NCBI GenBank assembly: GCA_002307905.1
Contig: DBUL01000151.1
Span: 6,199 to 13,855 of the forward strand
DNA length: 7,657 nucleotides
Direction: 5' to 3'
Origin: Rhizobiaceae bacterium UBA1291
GTDB lineage: Bacteria > Pseudomonadota > Alphaproteobacteria > Rhizobiales > Rhizobiaceae
The translations under genes and the position numbers were made by a program. Of this stretch, positions 1 through 4,616 are shown piece by piece; position 1 is the first letter of the stretch, and each line of letters opens with the position of its first letter. Below the pieces are notes generated by a model. It had not been told where the DNA came from and did no database searches. It saw nothing but the letters and a program-made list of their open reading frames with translations.

Positions 1-69
1 TCCTGCCAGATCAAGGTCACGCCGACGCTCGACGGTCTCGTTGTGCGCGTTCCTGAACGCCAGGGCTGA
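1..69 (+). CDS. [2Fe-2S] ferredoxin, C-terminal end (partial)
   Basis: The first 23 codons in frame 1 run into TGA at 67-69 and give the tail of an adrenodoxin/FdxB-type [2Fe-2S] ferredoxin. The peptide begins S-C-Q-I-K-V-T and continues L-D-G-L-V-V-R-V-P-E. In this family the Cys of the (L)SCQI motif is the fourth iron-sulfur cluster ligand and is followed by exactly this kind of short beta-rich tail. Such ferredoxins are soluble one-electron carriers serving iron-sulfur cluster assembly or P450/oxygenase partners; which partner applies here cannot be seen. The other three cluster cysteines lie upstream of the window. The hairpin just downstream (85-115) has its T-run on the other strand, so it is not obviously this gene's own terminator. 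Only 22 residues are visible, but the motif is distinctive. Confidence 0.8.
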   Translation, partial: SCQIKVTPTLDGLVVRVPERQG

Positions 70-77
70 TCTTCGGC

Positions 78-115
78 AAAAAAAGCCTCGCTCATCGACA
101 AGCGACGAGCGAGGC
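78..115 (-). terminator. Rho-independent terminator of the minus-strand sRNA
   Basis: On the minus strand a perfect 9-bp GC-rich stem, GCCTCGCTC (107-115) with GAGCGAGGC (85-93), is extended inward by a G-U pair and three more pairs (103-106 with 94-97) around a 5-nt loop. It is followed immediately by seven T (complement of A at 78-84). This is a textbook intrinsic terminator for leftward transcription. Rightward, after the ferredoxin, the stem would form but has no U-tract, so it can at most be a weak terminator for that gene. Confidence 0.85.
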
Positions 116-208
116 AGGAGGGCGCATCGCCATGATCAGGCGAGGGAGGAACACCTGTGGCTCCTGGATGCGCCAGGGAGAACTCGGGAACCCAACACGT
201 GAACGACT
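78..208 (-). ncRNA. Putative trans-acting small RNA with anti-Shine-Dalgarno loop (alpha-r14 / cuckoo-like)
   Basis: No convincing ORF lies here, but the minus strand has a full small-RNA layout. A promoter-like pair sits at 216-244, giving a predicted start near 207-209. A first hairpin has arms 173-180 and 161-167 with one bulged C. A second hairpin (129-161) pairs GCCA/UGGC and CAGGUG/CGCCUG around the loop UUCCUCCCU (143-151). A second CCUCC lies in the linker at 116-121. A terminator stem (85-115) is followed by seven U (78-84). CCUCC is complementary to the GGAGG ribosome-binding core. Rhizobial alpha-r14 RNAs (e.g. NfeR1 of Sinorhizobium meliloti) and Rhodobacter cuckoo/CcsR RNAs are described as having such loops and a Rho-independent end. 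Predicted length is about 131 nt. The layout is seen directly; the family assignment is from memory of the family architecture, and transcription is inferred. Confidence 0.65.
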
Positions 209-215
209 GAGTGTT

Positions 216-245
216 ATGACATTTATATTTCAGTGTTTGTTCAAG
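216..245 (-). promoter_or_regulatory. Putative sRNA promoter (CTTGAAC -35, TGTCAT -10)
   Basis: Minus strand: CTTGAAC at 245-239, then a 17-nt spacer after TTGAAC, then TGTCAT at 221-216. The predicted start is about 207-209, which fits a 130-nt RNA ending at the T-run at 78-84. CTTGAA is also the -35 core of alphaproteobacterial RpoH (heat-shock sigma) promoters, so stress control is possible. The -10 is only a moderate match to either sigma factor. Computed by eye. Confidence 0.45.
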
Positions 246-340
246 TACCACACCGAGAAATAGCCAGTTATTCACAGGCTCGCGTGCAAGTTTCGCGCAA
301 GCTCTGTGGCATTTTTGCCTGTCTAATAGGCTGAACCACC

Positions 341-967
341 TTAGTTTTTAGGGGAGTTCTGTTTCGCCCGATAATCGAGGATGCGAATCATCCGCTTCTC
401 GAAGTTCACGGCTTCGACTCGGTCGAAACGCATCTGTGCGGCGTCATGCGCGGCGACGACCTTGTCGGTAGCCTCGGTGACCTTTGCCTGCATGGCCTCG
501 CAGTCCCGTTGCGGGCGCAGCGACTTCAGCGTCTTTTCCAGCCGGCGGGCATAGTCCCTCGCGATCTCCGCGTGACGTTCTTCGTGGCGCTTGATGTCGC
601 TCGACAAGGCGTCCCAGATAAGCGCAATATCGCCCTTTGCCCTTTTGCGGTTCTTCCAGCGGGGCAGGACGAGGCGCGTGTCGAGGGTCACATCGACACT
701 GCCGACCCGGCAACGCCCCGCAGACTCCACATATCCCAGTTCCCCGCCGAACTTGATTTGCGTCGCACCCGGATGACGCGATCCGCTGGCACGGGTCATC
801 GGACCTCGGCGCTCAAGCTCGCGGTCAAGTTCCTCCGCGGTGGTGCCGCCGATCTGAAAATAGGAGATCGATTTGCGGACGATTGTTTCGGCCTCGGTCG
901 TGCCGCTCAGAGCGAGCCACAGTGCTGCGGCGGCGGTGAGGACGCCTAAACGGCGTTCAGTCTTCAT
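341..967 (-). CDS. DUF922 family predicted exported Zn-dependent protease
   Basis: This 208-residue protein starts at ATG 967-965 and ends with TAA at 343-341. The N-terminus is a clear Sec signal peptide: positive residues (K2, R5, R6), a hydrophobic core at about 8-20, and a likely cleavage after T-E-A at 26. The mature part carries H-E-E-R-H at 128-132, an HExxH zinc-binding and catalytic motif, in the setting D-I-K-R-H-E-E-R-H-A-E typical of DUF922. Cys86 and Cys156 could form a disulfide in the periplasm. The C-terminal third (about 134-195) is charged and probably helical. DUF922 members are annotated as predicted secreted zinc proteases, but substrates are unknown. A strong SD is not visible upstream. 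It diverges from folP, and the sRNA lies downstream on the same strand, 132 bases after the stop. I see no good terminator directly after the stop. Confidence 0.85.
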   Translation of the reverse strand: MKTERRLGVLTAAAALWLALSGTTEAETIVRKSISYFQIGGTTAEELDRELERRGPMTRASGSRHPGATQIKFGGELGYVESAGRCRVGSVDVTLDTRLVLPRWKNRKRAKGDIALIWDALSSDIKRHEERHAEIARDYARRLEKTLKSLRPQRDCEAMQAKVTEATDKVVAAHDAAQMRFDRVEAVNFEKRMIRILDYRAKQNSPKN

Positions 968-985
968 TCTTGATGGCTCGCTAAG

Positions 986-1014
986 TTGAATTCGCCGCGA
1001 CCTTGGGGCATAGG
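986..1014 (+). promoter_or_regulatory. Putative folP operon promoter
   Basis: TTGAAT at 986-991, a 17-nt spacer, and CATAGG at 1009-1014 form a moderate sigma-70-type promoter. It would start transcription near 1020, about 47 nt before the GTG at 1068. If correct, the earlier in-frame GTG at 1017 would lie at or before the transcript start, which supports the later start. The -10 match is only partial. Confidence 0.4.
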
Positions 1015-1052
1015 CTGTGAAAGTGCAATATCAGCACAAGCAAATTCTCGCC

Positions 1053-1060
1053 GGGAAGGA
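1053..1060 (+). promoter_or_regulatory. Ribosome binding site deciding the folP start
   Basis: GGGAAGGA lies 7 nt upstream of GTG 1068. The alternative upstream GTG at 1017 has only a weak GGGG nearby (1005-1008). This favours the shorter, family-length protein. Confidence 0.65.
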
Positions 1061-1067
1061 CAGCAGC

Positions 1068-1937
1068 GTGATCAGGGCAACGACCGGATACTGGCGCGCG
1101 GCCCACGGGCGCGGAATCGCGCTTGAGGCTAAGGGCAGGCTGATGGCGATCGTCAACGTCACGCCGGATTCCTTTTCCGACGGGGGGCGGCACTTCAGTG
1201 TGGACCGGGCGGTTGAACACGCGCTTTCTTGTCTCTCCGATGGTGCCGAGATCCTCGACATCGGCGTGGAATCAACCCGGCCGGGTGCAACACCGGTAAG
1301 CGCCGCTGAGGAGCAGGATCGCGTTCTGCCGGTGATCGAACAGTTGGCGCGCGAGACAGATGCGCTGATTTCGATCGACACCTACCGCGCCGACACGGCG
1401 CGCCGGGCAATCGCGGCCGGTGCTCACATCATTAACGATGTCCACGGGTTGCAGCGGGAACCGGAGATTGCAGCGATCGCCGCGGAATACGGAGCGGGGC
1501 TGTGCGTCATGCACACGGGGCGAGGCCGCGACCGGCTGGCCGATGTCATCGCTGACCAGTTCGACTACCTGGAACGTTCGCTGGCGATCGCCGCTGCGGC
1601 GAAGGTGGCCCGCGAGACGATTGTGCTGGACCCTGGTTTTGGATTCGCCAAGGAAACGGTCGAGGAGAACATGGCGCTGATGGCGCGCTGTGACGAACTG
1701 CTGGCGCTCGGTTATCCGCTCCTGGTTGGGACGTCGCGCAAGCGCTTCCTTGGGACGCTGACCGGCCGGGAAGCAGGCGAGCGCGATGCGGCGACCGCCG
1801 CGACCACTGTGCTCTTGCGGATGAAGGGCGCTTCGGTTTTCCGGGTGCACAATGTCGCGATTAACCGGGATGCTCTGGCGATCGCCGATGCTATGATCGC
1901 GGCGCAACGAGAAGCCGGCAAGGAACAGGCACTATGA
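1068..1937 (+). CDS. folP: Dihydropteroate synthase
   Basis: FolP condenses 6-hydroxymethyl-7,8-dihydropterin pyrophosphate with p-aminobenzoate to 7,8-dihydropteroate, and is the target of sulfonamides. The frame is open from GTG 1017, but I choose GTG 1068: GGGAAGGA (1053-1060) sits 7 nt before it, giving 289 residues, near the family norm of about 280. Numbered from this start the signatures are N-V-T-P-D-S-F-S-D-G-G (30-40), E-S-T-R-P-G (68-73), S-I-D-T (102-105), D-P-G-F-G-F (188-193), S-R-K-R-F (223-227) and R-V-H-N-V (259-263), in the order expected for the TIM barrel. The last motif is usually R-V-H-D-V; the Asn is a mild deviation. The stop TGA overlaps the folB start as ATGA, so the two are translationally coupled. 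All loop motifs look intact, so the enzyme should be active. Confidence 0.96.
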   Translation: MIRATTGYWRAAHGRGIALEAKGRLMAIVNVTPDSFSDGGRHFSVDRAVEHALSCLSDGAEILDIGVESTRPGATPVSAAEEQDRVLPVIEQLARETDALISIDTYRADTARRAIAAGAHIINDVHGLQREPEIAAIAAEYGAGLCVMHTGRGRDRLADVIADQFDYLERSLAIAAAAKVARETIVLDPGFGFAKETVEENMALMARCDELLALGYPLLVGTSRKRFLGTLTGREAGERDAATAATTVLLRMKGASVFRVHNVAINRDALAIADAMIAAQREAGKEQAL

Positions 1938-2302
1938 CGGACATCTACACAATCACGCTGGAGAATTGCGCGTTCTTCGCCCGTCACGGGGTCTATGCCG
2001 AGGAAGAGTTTCTCGGCCAGCGCTTCTTCATCGATGCCGAGTTCGACGTTGCAGCCGGAACCGCGCTCGAGAATGATGATATCGACGGCACTGTCGACTA
2101 TGGGATCGCCTTCAAGGTGATCGAGGATACGGTCACAAATAGCCGCCGCTACCTGATCGAGGCGCTGGCACTGGCAATTGCCAAGGAGCTATGCACTCGC
2201 TTCCCTATGATCCGGCGGGCGAAGATCACTGTCCGCAAGCCGAGCGCCCCGGTTCCAGGCATCCTCGATTATGTGCAGGTGAGCGTTGAGCATTTCAATT
2301 GA
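1934..2302 (+). CDS. folB: Dihydroneopterin aldolase
   Basis: FolB cleaves 7,8-dihydroneopterin to 6-hydroxymethyl-7,8-dihydropterin and glycolaldehyde, feeding FolK next door. It is 122 residues, the usual length for this small octameric T-fold enzyme. The family pattern is visible: F-F-A-R-H-G-V-Y-A-E-E-E (14-25) supplies the pterin-anchoring region with an acidic residue, V-D-Y-G (54-57) holds the conserved Tyr, L-I-E-A-L-A (74-79) holds the conserved Glu76, and V-R-K-P-S-A-P (100-106) holds the catalytic Lys102. ATG 1934 overlaps the folP stop (ATGA), and AAGGAA (1920-1925) is its SD. The 3' end overlaps folK by 17 bp. These overlaps suggest balanced co-translation of the three folate enzymes. 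Confidence 0.95.
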   Translation: MTDIYTITLENCAFFARHGVYAEEEFLGQRFFIDAEFDVAAGTALENDDIDGTVDYGIAFKVIEDTVTNSRRYLIEALALAIAKELCTRFPMIRRAKITVRKPSAPVPGILDYVQVSVEHFN

Positions 2303-2810
2303 GGACGGCTGGCGTCGCGCAACGCTCGGGCTCGGCGGCAATATCGGCGATCCGGTTGCGGCCATGGCGCTTGCGCTGCGCCGGCTCGATGCGCGCGCGG
2401 ATTGCCGGGTAACGGCGGTGTCGCGACTCTACCGTACGCCGCCATGGGGCAAGATCGACCAGGCCGACTTTTACAATGCATGTGCGACTATCGAAACGAC
2501 GCTTTCCCCGCTGCGACTGCTCGAAGCGTGCCTGGAGATCGAGCGCGACATGAAGCGGATCAGGACCGAGCGCTGGGGCCCGCGCACCATTGATATCGAT
2601 GTTCTGACCTTTGACGGGCTGGAAATCGCCGAGGACGCGCTGACCGTGCCGCATCCGCGCATGACCGAACGCGCTTTCGTCCTGATGCCGCTCGCCGATA
2701 TCGCTGGCGACCTCAAGGTGAAGGGAAGGGCGGTCTCGGATTGGTTGGCCGCGACCGGTGCCGAAGGGATTGTGGTGGCAAACGAAAACCGCGCCTGGTG
2801 GCGCGGCTGA
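2286..2810 (+). CDS. folK: 6-hydroxymethyl-7,8-dihydropterin pyrophosphokinase (HPPK)
   Basis: FolK transfers pyrophosphate from ATP to 6-hydroxymethyl-7,8-dihydropterin, making the substrate of FolP. It is 174 residues. Family features: L-G-L-G-G-N-I-G-D (14-22), S-R-L-Y-R-T-P-P-W-G (46-55), the signature R-W-G-P-R-T-I-D-I-D-V-L (96-107) with the two Mg-binding Asp103 and Asp105, and V-P-H-P-R-M (121-126). The start is TTG 2286: the frame has a TGA at 2280-2282 and no ATG or GTG before the conserved glycine-rich motif, while AGGTGA (2277-2282) lies just upstream as SD. This start overlaps folB by 17 bp. The non-ATG start may lower FolK expression relative to FolB, which is an inference. The last codons form a GC-rich hairpin (2789-2806). 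Confidence 0.95.
   Translation: MSISIEDGWRRATLGLGGNIGDPVAAMALALRRLDARADCRVTAVSRLYRTPPWGKIDQADFYNACATIETTLSPLRLLEACLEIERDMKRIRTERWGPRTIDIDVLTFDGLEIAEDALTVPHPRMTERAFVLMPLADIAGDLKVKGRAVSDWLAATGAEGIVVANENRAWWRG
2789..2806 (+). terminator. Hairpin at the folK 3' end, possible weak terminator
   Basis: CCGCGCC (2789-2795) and GGCGCGG (2800-2806) form a perfect 7-bp stem with loop TGGT, embedded in the last codons of folK. No U-tract follows. A second small stem, TCGGC (2822-2826) with GCCGA (2838-2842), lies in the 39-bp gap between the convergent genes. Either could slow transcription or protect the 3' end, but neither is a proper intrinsic terminator. Confidence 0.35.
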
Positions 2811-2849
2811 GGAATAGTTAATCGGCTGGCGACTGCGGCCGACAGCGCG

Positions 2850-3401
2850 TCAGTTCTTGATCGCGCCGGCGTAGGCTTCGGCCTGGCGATTCAGCTTCAG
2901 GCCGATCACCGGTATCATGCGATCCTCGACCTTGACCGAAATCGTGATGTTCAATGCGCTGTCGTTGTGCAGGCGAGCGACCATGGCGCCGTTCAGCTTT
3001 TTGCGGTTGATACCCATCACGACGCGATCGCCGGTCACGGCGCCGGAAACGATGTCGAGGCCCTTGCCTTCCGCGCCGTCGAGGAACTGACCCTGGTACT
3101 TGCCGCCGACTTCGGAGATTGTCGCTTTCATCGGCTGGGAGAATACACCGACGCGGCAGGTGCCGTCGAGCGTCAGCCCTGTCAGGTTGCCGTCGGCTGG
3201 CAGGCCGGTGAGGCTACAGGTGAACTTGGTGCCCTTGTACTTGCCGGCTACGATCTCGCCCGGGCCTTTCCAGACACCGGCGACCGATTGGAAAAAGCGC
3301 TTGTCGCGCGATGCGGCATCGGCCACGGGTGCCGAGGCAACCATTGCGGCGACGGACATGGCGATGATGCGGCCGAATGGCGAGATGAAACGATGTGACA
3401 T
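2850..3401 (-). CDS. Conserved exported protein of unknown function
   Basis: I do not recognise a named family. The 183-residue protein has a clear signal peptide: R4, R11, hydrophobic stretch about 12-25, and likely cleavage after V-A-D-A (26-29) or one residue on. The mature part is about 154 residues and glycine-rich, with alternating polar and hydrophobic segments that suggest beta strands (for example 45-68, 73-84, 91-107, 118-131). It has two cysteines, Cys62 and Cys82, a likely disulfide in the periplasm, and no membrane anchor or lipobox. Met15 is an alternative start, but AAGGTAAG lies just before ATG 3401 (3405-3412), favouring the longer form. Proteins of this size and type occur as hypotheticals in Hyphomicrobiales. 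It converges on folK with a 39-bp gap and follows ycjF on the same strand after 132 bp, so it may share or have its own promoter. Confidence 0.8.
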   Translation of the reverse strand: MSHRFISPFGRIIAMSVAAMVASAPVADAASRDKRFFQSVAGVWKGPGEIVAGKYKGTKFTCSLTGLPADGNLTGLTLDGTCRVGVFSQPMKATISEVGGKYQGQFLDGAEGKGLDIVSGAVTGDRVVMGINRKKLNGAMVARLHNDSALNITISVKVEDRMIPVIGLKLNRQAEAYAGAIKN

Positions 3402-3505
3402 CGACTTACCTTGGTACGAGCAACCAGAATACCCGCAGGCAGACTACCCTCAGAATGGTTAACGCATCATTGCACTAGCCGCAAATGGCGCGGCGGGCAA
3501 CGGCA

Positions 3506-3532
3506 AAAGAGGGCACGCGAGACCGGCTCTTT
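3506..3532 (-). terminator. Possible weak terminator downstream of ycjF
   Basis: On the minus strand AAAGAG (3532-3527) can pair with CTCTTT (3511-3506), closing a 15-nt GC-rich loop, directly after the ycjF stop. The only T-run overlaps the stem, extended by one base at 3505. The stem is AT-containing and the loop long, so termination would be partial at best. The rest of the 132-bp gap (3402-3533) shows nothing clear except the SD of the downstream gene. Confidence 0.25.
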
Positions 3533-3533
3533 C

Positions 3534-4616
3534 CTACTTCGCGGCCTGGGTGGGTTTGCCGGTCATGCTGGGCGTTAGGTCCGAGATGAAATCGCCGATG
3601 CCGGGTCGTTTCACGGCCCGGAACGGCAGGGGGCGGCAGAGATCCATGGCGGCGATGCCGATTCGCGCGGTCATCAGACCGTTGATCACGCCTTCGCCCA
3701 GCCGCGCCGAGAGCCTTGAGGCGAGTCCGTGGCCGAGGATCTGCTGGGCCAGACCATCGCCGACGGCAATCGATCCGGTGATTGCGAGATGTGCGATGAC
3801 GTCGCGCATGAGCCGCAGCATGCCGACCGTACCCGGCCGTCCGCCGTAGAGCTCGGCCATGGCGCGCACCAGGCGGAAGACTTCGAACAGCACATAGGCC
3901 AGATCGACGATGGCACGCGGACTGACCGCAGTAACCACCGACACGCGCTTTGCTGCGCCGAGGATGAGGCCGCGCGCCCTCATGTCGAGCGGAGCCAGCA
4001 ATTCGCGTTCGGCAAGTTCAATCAGCTGCGGAGCGTCGATGATGTCGTCCTCCGTCGCTTCGAGCGTCGCCCGGCCACGGGCGGTCTCCGGGCGCGATGA
4101 AACAAGGCGGGTCAATTGCCGGACAAGAGCCCTGGCCGCGGGTTTTCGCCCTTCCGCCGCGGCCTTCTCAGCGTCGGCCTTGAGGTTCTGGACAGCTTCG
4201 AGGCGGTAGAGGCCTATGGCCTCGCGTGCCAGCAGGAGGAAGAGTGCGAGAAGGCCGACGGCAAGCACGGCCATGGCGGCATAGCCGAGCCAGTCGGATC
4301 GCGCGAACAGGTCGCGAATCAACCCGTCGAGCCAGAGCCCGATCGCCAGCGAGACGAGCAGGCCGAAAGCGCCGGCGGCGATCTTGCCGAGAGACAGGCC
4401 TCTGCGATGCGGCCTTGCGATGGCAATCGGGTCGATCGCGTCGAGTTCGGCGCCGAGAAAGGGGTCGGCCTCGTCGGGCACGATTTCGACGCCGTCGTCG
4501 AAGCATTGCGGCGCCCTCGGGCCTATGTTCTTCGGAGCGGTCGTTTCCTCCGGTTCGACGGCGAAGGAAGCCGGATGACGGCGAGGGGCCTCTGGCGAAA
4601 GCGGTGGCCTTTTCAT
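3534..4616 (-). CDS. ycjF: YcjF/TIGR01620 family inner-membrane protein (DUF697)
   Basis: Starting at ATG 4616 the protein is 360 residues. Layout: a polar, Pro/Glu-rich N-terminal tail (1-75), two closely spaced transmembrane helices (about 77-98 and 109-131), a charged region rich in Ala, Glu, Lys and Arg (about 137-210) that may be helical, and a C-terminal DUF697-type domain (about 210-330) with the run R-A-R-G-L-I-L-G-A. This matches the YcjF family, whose genes accompany the GTPase-like ycjX; in E. coli both sit beside the psp stress operon. The biochemical function is unknown. ATG overlaps the ycjX stop (ATGA at 4616-4613), and GGAGA lies about 9 nt upstream. The frame is also open far upstream inside ycjX, but that translation is a low-complexity Arg/Ala/Pro shadow, so the coupled ATG is chosen. 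Its membrane topology suggests it anchors YcjX (inference). Confidence 0.9.
   Translation of the reverse strand: MKRPPLSPEAPRRHPASFAVEPEETTAPKNIGPRAPQCFDDGVEIVPDEADPFLGAELDAIDPIAIARPHRRGLSLGKIAAGAFGLLVSLAIGLWLDGLIRDLFARSDWLGYAAMAVLAVGLLALFLLLAREAIGLYRLEAVQNLKADAEKAAAEGRKPAARALVRQLTRLVSSRPETARGRATLEATEDDIIDAPQLIELAERELLAPLDMRARGLILGAAKRVSVVTAVSPRAIVDLAYVLFEVFRLVRAMAELYGGRPGTVGMLRLMRDVIAHLAITGSIAVGDGLAQQILGHGLASRLSARLGEGVINGLMTARIGIAAMDLCRPLPFRAVKRPGIGDFISDLTPSMTGKPTQAAK

Larger units (their letters stand above)
70..340. other. Intergenic region between ferredoxin and DUF922 gene
   Basis: These 271 bp hold the putative minus-strand sRNA with its terminator (78-208) and its promoter (216-245). 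The remainder (246-340) is comparatively AT-rich. It contains only a short weak hairpin, GCCT (317-320) with AGGC (328-331), lacking a U-tract on the minus strand, so it is a poor candidate terminator for the DUF922 gene. I see no coding sequence. Confidence 0.6.

Noticed and set aside
446..949. Plus-strand 167-codon frame opposite the DUF922 gene
   Set aside because: No signal peptide, motifs or family features, whereas the minus strand encodes a signal peptide and HEERH motif.
1272..1907. Minus-strand 211-codon frame opposite folP
   Set aside because: folP motifs are unmistakable on the plus strand; the antisense frame is Arg/His/Pro-rich with no recognisable features.
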